A stretch of DNA of 64,000 nt, taken from Isoetes taiwanensis (taxonomy: Eukaryota; Streptophyta; Lycopodiopsida; Isoetales; Isoetaceae). The stretch covers positions 19,084,089-19,148,088 of the forward strand of contig JAJEKV010000005.1 in assembly GCA_021234155.1 (NCBI GenBank), written 5' to 3'. The position numbers and the translations under genes are program-made. Below are positions 20,901 through 32,842 of this stretch, piece by piece. The notes beneath the pieces were generated by a model, which saw nothing but the letters and a program-made list of their open reading frames with translations, ran no database searches and was not told the origin of the DNA. How positions within the stretch are numbered: position 1 is the first letter of the stretch; each line of letters begins with the position of its first letter.

Positions 20901-22879
20901 TGACGACGGCGCCAGTATTGGTCTTGCCAGATCCGACCAAAGATAAGCTTGTAGCAACAGATGCTAGCAGGATAGCAACAGGCGCAGTCCTCATGCAGGA
21001 GGAAAGAGTAGTGGCCTATGATTCCAAGAAGTTGAACGACGCCGAGCAGCGCTACCCAACGCATGATCAGGAGCTCCTGGCTATAGTAAGGGCTTTAAGA
21101 ATTTGGAGGCATTATTTATTGGGAAGAAAATTCCAGTTAGACACGGATCATCAAAGCCTCCAATATATATTTACGCAGCCGCTCCTTAATTTGAGGCAAA
21201 GGAGATGGATGGAATTCTTGGAAGAATATGACTTTGAGATAAGTTATAAGCCAGGGAAGCTCAATGTGGTTGCGGATGCCCTTTCCAGGAAGCCATTGGC
21301 AACCAGAATTTATTGTAACGCCATATCAACACTTGTAAGTGAGTTTGGCAAGAAGATTGAGGAAACATTGCCGACGGACCTCGATTTCAAGGAAGTTTGG
21401 GCGAGCCTTTCCAAAGAGGCCAGGACCGACAAGGAAAGGGAGATGTTCAGGCACTACAAGAAGGAAGGGAACTTGCTATATTATAAAAACAAATTGTGTG
21501 TACCAAAATCTTCGCAAGTTAGAAAGCTTATTTTGAATGATACACACAATAGTCCCATAGCAGGGCATGCAGGGTTAATGAAGACATATTTCAAGATTAG
21601 AAGCAGTTATTATTGGCCCGGCATGAAGAAGGAAATAGCAAGATATATTAGAGAGTGCCAGATATGCCAGCAGACAAAGGCGGAACAGCTCCGGATCCCA
21701 GGTGCCTTGGAACCATTGCCCGTGCCAAATGCTAAGTGGGAGGTGATAAGTATGGATTTTATTACAGACTCCTAAGAGAACAGAAGGGGCAAAGATGCCT
21801 TGATGGTGGTAGTAGATAATTTGTCAAAGATGGCACACTTTGTGCCGCGGCAGACAACAGATACACGGCATTAGACACGGCCAACCTATTTGTTAAGGAG
21901 ATTTTAGGCTCCATGGCATGCCAAGGGAGATAATCTCTGGATAGAGACTCCAAGTTTATGAGTGCCTTTTGGCAGGACCTATTTACCACCATCCGCACTT
22001 TTGATGAGCACGCATATCATCCCCAAACAGATGGTCGACGGAGAGGACAAACAGGATCATCGAAGATATGTTAAGAAGCTATGTATGGAACAAGCAATCC
22101 AAGTGGGATGATCTCATCTACCTAGTAGAGTTTGCCTACAACAAAGACAAGCGTAAGTCATCGCAGATGAGTCCTTTTATGATTAATTACGGGCATCGTT
22201 GTCTTACCCCCGTGATACTTGGCACAACCCCGCGGTCCAAGGTGGAAGTCTCCCCAGCCAGATGCTTTCAGAAATGCAAGACTTGGTGGAGGAAGTGAGA
22301 GGATATCTCCTTGCGACAAAGAAGAAAGTGCGTAAAAGCATCGCCGACAAGCATAGGACGGTAAGAGAATTTGAAGTGGGAGACAAAGTGTGGTTGAAGA
22401 TCAAAGTCAAGCAGGCCAAGCTCGCGAGATCGGCAATTGCAAGAAGCTTGCTCCAAGATGGGCTGGACCCTTCAGAATAGAGAAGAGAGTAGGTAACCAA
22501 TCCTACAAGTTGGACTTGCCAAAGACATCTTAAGATACATAAGGTTTTCCACACGAAGTTTGCTAAAGAGGCACACCCCAAACCCCGAGGAAGTATTGGA
22601 GACAAATGAGTTTTTAGAAATGACGACGAAAGCATATTGAAATCGTTCGAAGTCCTTCTTAATAGATCTTATAAGAAGACAAGAAGGTCAAAATTCCTCC
22701 AATACCTTGTGAAGTGGAAGCACTTACCGCTGGAAGACGCCACGCGGGTACTTGAGTCGATCTTAAGAAACAAGACCCGAAGTTTATGGAGCAATGCAAG
22801 GGTCAGCTCGCCACCGGAAGTAGTCGACATCGGCATCCAAGAAATCGGCTCAGGCATGTCGATTTGGGTTTGGATTTAA
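17998..22879 (+). pseudogene. Gag-pol polyprotein with chromodomain, body A
   Basis: ATG at 17998 follows an A-rich leader. Gag extends to the zinc knuckle at 19234-19275 (CFRCFQPGHRTNNC, CX2CX4HX4C). The aspartic protease motif LIDSGSSHNF is at about 19466. RT spans about 20040-20700 ([23 protein letters not shown], active-site FFDD near 20505). RNase H includes TDAS at about 20958. Integrase follows with a HHCC zinc finger (GHAGLMKTYF to CQICQQTK, 21565-21675), core MDFIT and D-D-E segments. The C-terminal chromodomain begins near 22650 (SKFLQYLVKWKHLPLEDAT) and the stop is at 22877-22879. Gag and pol share one frame. The order integrase-chromodomain defines a chromovirus. Several frame breaks, mostly at CAG/CTG/CCG. 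The region around the second half of RT and the integrase core is the worst preserved of the three copies. Confidence 0.88.
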
Positions 22880-23699
22880 GCATGTGTAGCTATAGTTAAT
22901 CTCCACGCGATGCAGCCTATGCTAGGCATGGGTTGCATGCGTTGTTATCGATGATGAGACCACTACGGTGCTCTCTAGGGCGTGGTGTAATGTCAATGTA
23001 GGCATGACCGCGTTTCCGCTTGTTTGAGTGGAAGGTAGATTAGAAGTCTACTGTCCCCACGAAGTAGAGGCGACCTCGAGAGAAAGGAGGTCATTGAGAG
23101 ATGCATTGATAGGAAAAGCACCTTTAGCCCCATATATGCTTTGATAGGAGGAATCTATCCTTCCCCATATACGGGAAGGATATCCTCCACTGGCAACTAG
23201 AGGTGTAGGCATGAGCGCATATAGGCATATAGGCCGCCTCTTCGCCAGGATGGGAGAAACATAATCTTCCTATGTCAAGAGATATGCCTTGCATCCATAT
23301 AATTGTATTTAATGGGTGGTTCCCTTACAACCAACCCTTATAATAATAATTAAATATGTACTAACGTAGCGTACATCCTGCAGGCAACTAGAAGAACCGA
23401 GCGGCAGGAGGGTAACGCTACAAGAACTCACAACGCATAGTTTTGCCATAATGTGTTGTGAGGAGGCAACGGGAAGTTTTTAGTTAAAACCGTAAAGTTA
23501 TAATTGATGTCAATTTTGTTTATAGTCGAGAGTATGAAGTAGAGGACGGAAGAGCCTCTCACCATAGTACAATTACAGTAAACTATAAATATTACCTGAG
23601 GTGATTAATATAATATGGATATGTAAGTGTTGTAATTGCAGGATATCAGGTACCCAAGGTGGAGACGCAGCGTGATGCCGAGGGGACAAAGATCAAGTC
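22880..23699 (+). other. 3' non-coding region of body A
   Basis: About 820 bp between the pol stop and the polypurine tract, conserved in B (37702-38496) and C (53761-54580). It contains no open frame. Conserved direct words include CCCCATATATGC and its partial repeat CCCCATAT. Probably 3' UTR and packaging or replication sequence. Confidence 0.6.
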
Positions 23700-23712
23700 A
23701 AGGTGGGGAGAA
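23700..23712 (+). promoter_or_regulatory. Polypurine tract, body A
   Basis: AAGGTGGGGAGAA directly precedes the next LTR (TGTGACG). This is the usual plus-strand primer site of Ty3/gypsy elements. The copy in body C at 54581-54598 has a duplicated GGTGGGG. Confidence 0.85.
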
Positions 23713-25299
23713 TGTGACGTTCCAAAGATAATATGCCTAACACGATATATTATCTTGCCCGTCCACACGCACATGTCACAAGTGACATGTACTTGAGAGT
23801 AGGACAACGTTGCACCTAGGAGCTAAAGGTTGCACCTAGGGGGCAACCTTGGATGTTGGGTATGTAATTAAACATACACAACAAAAAGGTTCCTTGTTCA
23901 TCCATTTCCAAATGGCTTAAAGCCATTTGCCCATGTGGATGCCCTAACCTAGATAGGGTCTATATAAGGGCTAAAACCCTAGACCCTAGCTCTCCTTTCA
24001 CTTTGCCAATTAGGGTTTTCTAGAGCTTCCTTTCCTCTTTTCGCGATTTAGGGCTTTCCGGGCCAATTCGCCAGTGGTAAAGCTCGAAATCGCATTGCCA
24101 GGCTCCGAAAAGTCGGATTTGCACAACAGGTTGCTGAGTAGCAGTTGTCTTCGGCAAGATCAAGAGCATGGACGCCTTCCAAGGATCAGGAGCAAGCCAA
24201 GGAGCAGGTATCTAGTTGTTTCACAGCAAAACCGCCTTTAGGCATGGCAATATGCCGGGTTTAGTATGTTAGATCATCTCTCGAAGTCTTGTAGATCCCT
24301 AGATCCGAGACTCTAACGAATGAACCTAACATTGGATGTTAAGTAGATAGATTGATATGATTCTCTATCTCTCGTCTCGTGATATTGCATGTATTCCACT
24401 GCGGATCTCCTTGTTGTGGGAAGGGGGTAGAGACCTAAAGGTCGTGGTAGAAGATGCTCCTAGCATAGCACCTTAGTTCCCACATAATTGCGCCCGCGGT
24501 AATGTGAGCCCACCGGTCGTGGGTGAAGGGGCAAGGCCGGTTGATAAGGAGGAACTTGTCTCATCGCTGACTGACCCCCTCGGGTAGTAAAGCCTATCGG
24601 GGGTCTTTGGCTGGCTAGGCTTAATGGCTTGTCACCGCGGTGGGCAAGGCATGAGCTCGACACCGTGGGGGTGGTGGATATGACCTTCCAGTGAGTTCAA
24701 GTCGAATAAGGGCAAGGCCCTCTAGCCGCCGCGATGAGCATGGATACCTCGGAGGAGAGGCAGCTCTCTTCCGCCTCATCGGGTTGGGGAGATGCAACCC
24801 AGCCAGTAGTAGCCCCTCCTGGCTATTCACCCGGCAGCTACGGCTGAAGTCCCAACACTTTTCGCCTACTCGCAAAGTGTGCACGGGAGGGGCGGATGGA
24901 GTGGACCACCCTAAGCCATGTTCTATGCCAGCCAAATCCATTGCCATGAATTCGGCCCGCAATGAACTCGAGGCCTAGCCGCCCATCATCCCCTTGAGTC
25001 CGAGCCCCGGTAGGATCCTTCCTTTGTATTATTGTTATGAAGGTATTGCCGACTGCGTGATGTTGCTATTGTTATGGTGATTGTGTTGTATATTATTGGT
25101 TGTGCTCACGCTTGTTTGTTACGCCCAAGCAGATAGGTCGATCCGATGGAAGACGGATGAATGACACATCCACTCTTCCCTTGCCGGCTCGCCCCATGGG
25201 AGTGGAGTCGGTGGATGGCCCCCCGCCGCAACCGCTGTGGGGAATGCTCCTCCTCGAAAGTACGATGCGGGCATCGATAAGGAGTAGGGGACGCCCGCA
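23713..25299 (+). repeat. LTR, copy 2 (shared by bodies A and B)
   Basis: Begins TGTGACGTTCC after the polypurine tract and is followed at 25301 by a new primer-binding site. It therefore acts as 3' LTR for A and 5' LTR for B. TATA box at 23961-23967. No host DNA or target duplication lies at either edge. Confidence 0.92.
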
Positions 25300-25300
25300 G

Positions 25301-25312
25301 TGGTATCAGAGC
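25301..25312 (+). promoter_or_regulatory. Primer-binding site for initiator tRNA-Met, body B
   Basis: TGGTATCAGAGC, identical to the site in body A, one or two bases after the LTR end. Confidence 0.92.
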
Positions 25313-25513
25313 ATGATCTTGGCATCCAAGATCGAAAGCACCGCCATTTGTCCCTTAAGACTAACAAGAGATTCGAAGTCTTGGGGTATAGCCACCCAAG
25401 CAAGAGTTTTGAACAATTGGGAAAATTCCCAATTTATGGGTAGATTTTAGTTCCATGATAGGTTGCTAGTGAAGTATAGCATCTTTCCCAACCTAAATTG
25501 CCAAAAATTAGGC

Positions 25514-25797
25514 CACCCCTCCGAGAGTGCCCCAAAGACCATTCGGTTCAAGAAACCGATTCGCCCAAAGACTTGTGGTGAGTGGTTGACCTCCGCTGAC
25601 ATAGTTAGGTGTCCCAATTAATTAAGATAATGGTGTAGTTTGGCTTATTCACTTAGTTCTAGATAGGTTTGCATGTTATAACACTAAGAAACTCCCCCAG
25701 AATTGTAAAATAGCCTCGAAAATCGACCCCTCACGAGTGCCTGCAGACCTTTCTCGGGTTGGTAATCCAATCCGCCCAAAGACTTGCGGTGAGTGGT
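25514..25797 (+). repeat. Hairpin modules B1 and B2
   Basis: Equivalents of A1 and A2 at 25514-25586 and 25727-25797. The inner stem of B1 (TCGGTT/AAACCGA) is kept. The outer stems show CACAGAG changed to CCGAGAG and CACTGTG changed to ACTTGTG, the CAG/CTG-centred differences typical of this array. Confidence 0.7.
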
Positions 25798-25910
25798 GGG
25801 TGTTTTGGAGTATGGTGAACCCAGACGAATGCCTCGTACCTTCGCTAATGCCCTAGTTTGTTTTTTTTTCCCCATATGAATTGCAGGTCCCAAACCTAAA
25901 TCCCACCTCC

Positions 25911-25937
25911 CTATAAATAGAAAAATTAGGGTTCCCA
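25911..25937 (+). promoter_or_regulatory. Internal promoter of the H3-like gene, body B
   Basis: CTATAAATAG followed by AAATTAGGGTTCCC, 111 bp before the ATG at 26022, as in body A. Confidence 0.6.
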
Positions 25938-26021
25938 TTTTACCCCCACCTTTTCCCGTGAGAACAACTTACCAAGAAGACGATCTTCAGCGCCAAAGCT
26001 CAAAACCCGACAAACAAAAGC

Positions 26022-27210
26022 ATGGCACGGACGAAACAGATCGCCTGGCAAGGTTGTGCCACCCGGTTATGTGAGCGCCCAAGAGCGAGCCGTCCGGACG
26101 TAAGGCCGACGACGGAGGCAAGTGCACATCGGGGAAGAGGAGGCACCGGTTGAACCACCTAACCCTAACCCTGAGGAGCAGGAACAGGCATCGGAGAACC
26201 TTGACTGGGAGGCGGACGCGGCGGCGGAGCTGCGGAGGGAGCTGCTGAGGGAGATCTTCGGGGATAATGAGGAACCGTGAGCAGAACCAAGAAGAAGAAG
26301 AGGGAAAGGGAAGAAGGCGAGCCGAGGAAATCCAAGGCTGAGGCCGGAAGGAAAAGGAAGAGCTAAGAAAGAGGAGGGAGGAGAAGGAATGTAAGAGGGA
26401 AGAAAGGAGGAAGCTTAAAGAGGAGCGGGAGAGGGTGAGAGTGAGAAGGGTAAGGACCCGAAGTGCCTATGAGAAGCCAAAGAAGAAGAAGACACCGCCA
26501 AGGCAAGAACCATACAGAGCCGGATCCCCGAGAAGCCCCCATCTTCGCCCCCGACCAACCCGAGGAGGAAGCCGGAGGACACGAACCAGAGAGACTTCGG
26601 CCCTTCCAACCCAATACCGAGGATGAAGACCCGCGGGCTAACGCGACCGCCTCTATCCTAAATGGTCGCCGCCAAGCACCCCAAATGACAAAGACTAAGA
26701 AACCAAGGCCGCAGAGGGAGTCCTATATACTGAAGCTGGACTTGCAAAGACGGAAGGAGAGCTAAAGGAGTATATCGCTGCATATGAAAATGCACGAAGA
26801 ATACTCCAAATACTACGGTAAGAACACAGAGTGAAGACCATTGAGGGAGGTCGGCCAACGAAGAAGAACACGCTGAAGCGCCTACCGGAACAGCCAACCC
26901 TCCAAGAAGCCATGAAGAGGCCGGGCAGGACTCAAAATTCGCGAGGGCGCCCAAGAAATTAAGCACTTCCAGAGCTATGGCTTCCTCATTCCCCAGCCCC
27001 TTTGCACGTCTAACGAGGGAGATTTTGCAGGAGTTCGACCCATCCAAACGGGTCACGGACGACATGTTGCTCGCACTGCAGGAGGCGTCGGAGCAGCACA
27101 TCGTACATTACTTCGAAGACTCTGTCGCGTGTGCTCAACACGCTAAGAGAGTGACTTGTATGCCCAAGGATATTAGACTAGCTCAGTTTATTAAGAAGGA
27201 GGGCCCCTGA
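26022..27210 (+). pseudogene. Histone H3-like gene carried by the retrotransposon, body B
   Basis: The N-terminus starts MARTKQ, then the frame slips at CTGCC/CAGG positions compared with A. The charged middle region is recognisable but fragmented. The C-terminal histone fold is intact in one frame from about 26995 to the stop at 27208-27210: PFARLTREILQEF, then [18 protein letters not shown], then [20 protein letters not shown] and IKKEGP. It aligns without gaps to H3 alpha-1, alpha-2 and alpha-3 (H3 has ALQEAAEAYLVGLFED and CAIHAKRVTIMPKDIQLA). This is strong evidence of homology. Together with copy A it shows that the family, not one damaged copy, carries the gene. The copies are nearly identical near the stop codon, so the coding end is well defined. 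Confidence 0.85.
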
Positions 27211-27350
27211 ACTATTGTAAATGACCTTTTTTTTGGTATAAGTCTATAATTTTGATAAATAAATAAGTCAAATCGAGTTTAAATAGGGTGTATTGCCGAA
27301 TTCTACATTTAGAAATAGCAAAGTTCGGAACAAACCAGGCATTTTGATCC

Positions 27351-27832
27351 CACCCCTCACAGAGTGCGCCCCAACCAGTTCGGTTTGCAAACCGATCCCA
27401 CCCTGGCGCACTGTGTGAGTGGTTGAGCATGGTTTGGTGCCAAATCTTGCCTAAATGCAGAAAGTAGGTATGCTATTCGACCTAGCTCACCCTAGTTAGT
27501 AGGAATTGACCCCTAATCTGTCCAAATTGGCCAACGCCGAGTCAGATGGAGCTCCACCCCTCACAGAGTGCGCCCAGACCCATTTGGTTTGGAATCCGAT
27601 TCCACTCAAGGCGATTTGGTGAGTGGTCGAACCCCAAACTCCACCACAACTTGCCCAAATAAGGCAAGTAAAGGCTCAATCCTATCTATCTCGACGAGAT
27701 ATCCAGGATTATGTCTTTAGTTCTCTAGTTTAGCATCATTAGTGACCTAAACAGCAGTCCACCCCTCACAGAGTGCGCCCCAACCAGTTCGGTTTGCAAA
27801 CCGATCCCACCCTGGCGCACTGTGTGAGTGGT
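27351..27832 (+). repeat. Hairpin modules B3, B4, B5
   Basis: Modules at 27351-27423, 27555-27627 and 27760-27832, again 204-205 bp apart. B3 and B5 both keep the full outer stem and the palindrome TCGGTTTGCAAACCGA. B4 has the alternative inner palindrome TGGAATC-C-GATTCCA, as in A4. Confidence 0.85.
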
Positions 27833-27983
27833 CTCGTCCGAATTCATCCAAGTTGTCCTTAGACGAAACAAAATCATTGCTTAGGGACCCTTATGAGCAT
27901 TTCCAAGCTCGGTTAGCCTATAAATCATACCTCTAGACCCCAGAAAGTTAGAGAATTGTAAACCTAAAATTTTCCCAAAATTA

Positions 27984-28000
27984 GGGTTTTGCCTATAAAG
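27984..28000 (+). promoter_or_regulatory. Internal promoter of the second extra gene, body B
   Basis: TTAGGGTTTTGCC plus TATAAAG (27994-28000), 116 bp before the ATG at 28116. Confidence 0.65.
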
Positions 28001-28115
28001 GGGAACCCAAGTGTCATTTGCACCTTCCAACCTCGCTCTCTGCTCCAAGCCGATTTCCCTGATCCTTAGGGGCTTCCAGATCACTGCGTCTGTCATCCCC
28101 AGCTCCTCAGTGCTC

Positions 28116-29628
28116 ATGGCCACTTCTTCATTCAAGCGATGGTGGTAGCCACGGCTCATGTGGTCGGGTCGACATCGAATCGGTCTCGGTGTCTTCCGAA
28201 GGGAACTTGACATTGAGGCCACCATCAACGCCACTCCCTTCTACCAGAACATCATGTCTGAGTTCCATGCCAAGATAGGACCCTTTTTGGTAGAACTCCC
28301 ACCTTGTGTAGGGTATTTTGCACCTAACACTGCCCTCAAGTCAGCCCTGCAAGATATCCCAAATGTAGATAAGTACTTAGAGAATAAAGCAGTCCGCCTT
28401 CCCAACTACATGTCCATCTCTCGTCAATAGGAGGAGGTACTTCTCCTATACAAAGAACTGTAGCCATCTTTCTATCCCTTCTGGTCAAACCCAGATAGGG
28501 GAACCCTCGGTCAGACCTTTAGAAGTTGAACCCATAGCCATGGCCGCAGCAGAGGAGGAACGGATGCACTCGAAAGTACGAGCAAGAAGAAGAGGAGGAG
28601 GATGAATCTGAATCAGACCGGAAGACTGGATCTAGAACAGAGAGGCAAAGCAAGCGAACAAGCAGATCCAAAACTTCAAGAGGGATCATGAAAGCAACAA
28701 GAAGAGCCCCACCACTCGGGGAGGGCATTACAAGCTTGACGCCGTGTTCATAGCAAAGCAGGCATATCTAACCCTTCACGACATCAAGAATCTTCCACAA
28801 TTGCGCGGCTGCAGGCCTTAGGGTAGATGAGATTTTACACCTTCTACGACAAAGAAAGCAGATCTCGACGACTTCATCGATCGAGAAGCTCGTGACTTCC
28901 CTATCAAAGATAAGAGAAGCCGGGACCTTCACCGGCGAGACATCATCGATATAGAGGCTTACGCAGCATCGCATGATGATGGCCTAAACGGAATTGCCCC
29001 TGAGGAGGAGGAGTTCATGGCAATTCAGGAACAAATGGGCATCAAAGGCAAGTCCACATCAGCATTATTACCGAAGCTCGCCAACACCCATCCCGGCAAA
29101 GATGGAGGCAAGATCAACCTAAGGAGGCTGGTGCACCAAGACTTCAGAGAGCTAGAGGAGATACCAGTGGATGACTTCGCGGGAAGGCACAGGGCAACTT
29201 CCTCGTCTGCCGAAGAAACAGGGCATGATAAGGCGCTCAGATACTACCTGCCGTTGCTGCTGGACGGAAGAATAGCGGTTATTCACCGCCAATTTAGCCC
29301 AAGAGGTGAAGAAGGGGTCTTTATGCTTATCGCCCTCTCAGGGTTTGGACACCATACACGATTACCTCCAAACATCGACCATGTTGTCCTGATCAAGAGA
29401 GCGATTGCATTGACCATCTTCGACTTTGCAATCCCCTATAGGCGGCAGGGCAGATTGGCAGTGACAGCTGCGTATACATCAGATAGGAGAATTCAAGACA
29501 TGGAGGCAGTACTCCAAGGAGGAACGTCAACAAATATCCTCAGGAACTTAACAGGGTCATTAGGTACGGCCCAAGTGAAGAAATTTTTGGAGGACCACCC
29601 TGACTACCTCAAGAAATTTCAAGAGTAA
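28116..29628 (+). pseudogene. Second extra gene, body B, no insertion
   Basis: ATG at 28116 (MATSSFKRW) to the stop at 29626-29628, about 500 codons with frame slips. The last 203 codons (29017-29628) are open and best preserved: MAIQEQMGIKGKS, INLRRLVHQDFRELEEIP, RIAVIHRQFSPRGEEGVFML, IFDFAIPYRRQGRLAV, then SLGTAQVKKFLEDHPDYLKK. The N-terminal domain includes FSVFRRELDIEATINATPFY and VELPPCVGYFAPNTAL. No signal peptide or membrane helix. Unrecognised family; conserved in all three bodies, so under selection at least in the recent past. Confidence 0.65.
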
Positions 29629-29677
29629 AAGTCTATTAATTTGCATGTAAAAGCTTATTATATATGAATATAATATA

Positions 29678-32600
29678 CAAGATTTTGTCGCGGCGGCCTT
29701 CGCCGCCGCTGTGCATGCCTTTTAGTTCATATTTTGTAAAGATAAATGGAGTATGATGTTGCCAATAAGTAAAAAAAAAGGGTTAGCTTGCGTATTATGG
29801 TTGTAAGTAACAAAAAAAACTATGTAGAAATCTGATTACTCAAAGTAATTCTCAAGGAGTAGCCCAGCTTTTTGAATTGTCCACTAGCCCAAGTTTATAT
29901 GTTCGAAATACATACTCTCAATCGAGTGCGCCTTGATTATATTAGGTTTCTACATTGCTAAAATGCATACAAAAGGCAAGTTTATATGTCCAATTTATAT
30001 ATTCTCGATCAAGGATTGTTTGATTATATTAGGTTTCTACATTTGTTTGAGGAGTTAAGGGCACATCATGTGCTTCCTAGCTATTGTCACATAGCTACAA
30101 CTCATTTTTTATTTTTTCCAACACGATATTGCAAGGGCAATACAATATATCATAAGTTGCCAAATGTCCTAGAATATTTTATGAGAATGTACTGGGAAAT
30201 GGAAATTGGGGAGCAAGGGTCCTGCGATTGACAAAAGCTGGGAGTGGGTCTTGGATTAAGCCGCGTCAACCCCCCACAACATGGCGATTGGGGAATTAAC
30301 CTTTTGATGACCTGTTGAGCGGAAGCAGAATCGAAGCCCCATTTTCTATATCGCGGCCAGAACGAGCTCCCTAGTCTCCATATTGTAGATAGAACGTACG
30401 CACCAAATTTTCCTAATTATCCAAACTAAAAATATGACATCCTAACATTAGGTCATGACAATCTTTGGATGATAGAACATGCTCCAAACGTACGATGCAC
30501 TTTATATGTGATAAATTAATTACTAACAAAGAAATCTATACAGTGAAGGTTAGCAAGACATATGTGCCCCCAAAAAATAAGCAAACCGTATTTGTTTTGC
30601 CACGGTAATGTCTTACATTCGAATGTAAGACTATATATGCTCTTTGGAGTCGGATGTAAGGCTATATATGCTCTTTGGAGAGAGATGAATTTTATGGTCC
30701 TAATATTTTTTCTATTTCTGTGATCCGAGGATTTTTCTTTCAACTTTTCGACATTCAAGCATACAACTTGTTGCTCAAGCCATCTTCACATCCAATTTTC
30801 CCAAAAAAAAATCAAGGAATGTGCAACTACTTGTTCTGACAAAGCAATTGAAGTTGTGCAACAAAGGATTGACAACCCCCGTGCCGATGCTAGAGTAATC
30901 AAATTTGAGAATCCACCTGTTTTGTACTAAAGATGCTTGCTTCATATAAAGTACTTGATTAAAATTGGCAAGTATACAATTGCCTCATTTTTTGGAGAAC
31001 CAGTTAGCTCATCCACCATGGAATGGGAGAATGGTCCATGTCTTTTACTATTGCCCTTTATGTGATAGCATAGGTAGAATTCTAAGAATGATATCCTCAA
31101 ATAATCTTCCATTTGAAGGTCATTTAAAAGATACATTTCTTTGTCACTACGAAGACATTTGCAATTTGCAGTATCACCTAGTGACCATTCGATTGCAAGT
31201 TGCCCTTGTGTAACACCCATGTTGCACGGATTCCCTGTTTGTTCAAAAATGCACTCTTAAAGTTAGAGAGAATTCATACTCAAACGCCACTAGGAAGCTA
31301 GCTTGCTCTTTTATATTGTGTTGTCATTGTCTCAAGAAAACTCGGCTTACTGTCTCAGGTTTACATGATGTTTTTAAGGCCATCCTTCTGCCAAGAAGGC
31401 CATATGTTGTAATAATACTGAGTGCCACATATAAAATAGATGTGAAATAAGCCACAGAGATAGGTAAAACCTTACACTGTACAGCATTGCAACAGGGTAA
31501 AGGATTTTTATTGATGAAAGCCCCTACACACTTAGATTCGAAGATCATCCATTCGCACCTGGAGGGTCTGCCTGTAGCCTCCAACGGAGACTCCGCAGCA
31601 ATACTGCCGCCGATTGCAACAAACGACACGGCTCCTGTCTTGGTCCTCGTAATATAAGTTACTGCGTCATCCGTTTGTTGGCAAAATCCATATTAGAACC
31701 TCCATCTTGCAGAACTCTAAGCAAAAAAAGGTAAAGAACAGAAGACCCTTTGAAATCTAAAGCCCTTGCTCAACAAATCTGCAAATACCTTGCCTCAATT
31801 GGCTCCTTAAGGATAGCCAAGAGAAATAGAAATAAAGAGGAAGCAGCCACCTATGAGAGATGTGAATGGGGCAGTCCCACAGCCACGGAATACTGAATCA
31901 ACAGCTAGCTTCTGACAACTGTGTTTAAAGAAGTTCAAGAAATTTGCACAGAAAAACCCTGCCCCATCACACTTCGTTTAATTCGGAAGTAATAAGATCT
32001 TATTTCTTTTGCACAATGACCAAATCTCCTTTCACAAATCATGACTCAACAGCCAGTTTCATCAGGTAAGGACGCCGCCCGGCTACCTCAACCACTGAAA
32101 TAGAACTACACCTGCAAATTTGGTTGCCATGACAAAATCGGAAGACAATGTTTTGTTTTACAACAGAGAAACGTCCACAAAAAGAAAATGAAATCTCCGC
32201 AAACTAGTCAAACCCCAGTTCAAAAGCTTAACTATAAAATGAAACCTCCAAAGACTGTCGAACTGTTGCTAATGGGCATGAAGCCGAAAATAAATCCTTG
32301 CTTCAAATTTCAAGGTATGCACAGAACTTCCTTAGCGCTCTTCCTTAACTGTAGCGCTGATCAAATCGGAGCTTCCTGATGCCTTCCTATGAAAAAAATG
32401 CTCAAAACAGACCTAACCTGAATGCCGATAAACTGAATCACGCCGCTGAATCACGCCGTTTATCCACGACAGTTACATCCGAACATGATCGCCTACAACT
32501 GCAGTGTTGATTTAAGCAGCACCCATTATATATGAAGCCGAAAAATAGGTCGAGAATTAGCTGGAAACTTCGAGGAGGAGAAGGAAGCTTCTCGAAACCA

Positions 32601-32766
32601 CGTTCTAGAATATACATGTCACATGATCGAAACTTCCAGAAAAACCTACCTGCTTCCAAACGTTTTCTATGCTCACACGTCTCCAATTCAATTCACAATT
32701 TTCCATAAAAAATACAAACAACTAAGCTGCCCCCTTACCTTCCCTATTACAATTATATATTAGAGA
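29678..32766 (-). mobile_element. Helitron-like insertion between the second extra gene and gag of body B
   Basis: Bodies A and C read GAATATAATATATATCTC without a break; B has 3089 bp inserted between ...AATATA and TATCTC. On the minus strand the insert begins TCTCTAATATATAATTG (Helitron 5' ends start TC, often TCTCTA). It ends with a GC-rich hairpin (GCGGCGG/CCGCCGC at 29690-29709), 12 bases, and CTTG. The insertion lies exactly between A and T with no target duplication, as Helitrons do. The 3' end is CTTG, not the canonical CTRR. No Rep/helicase is encoded, so it is non-autonomous. It may hold captured gene pieces (for example near 31330-31630), but none is recognised. Confidence 0.7.
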
Positions 32767-32842
32767 TATCTCTTTTTGTATATAATTGCTCCCTCAAATT
32801 GTATAAACAAGTAAAACAACGTAACACACAAAACAAGAACTA

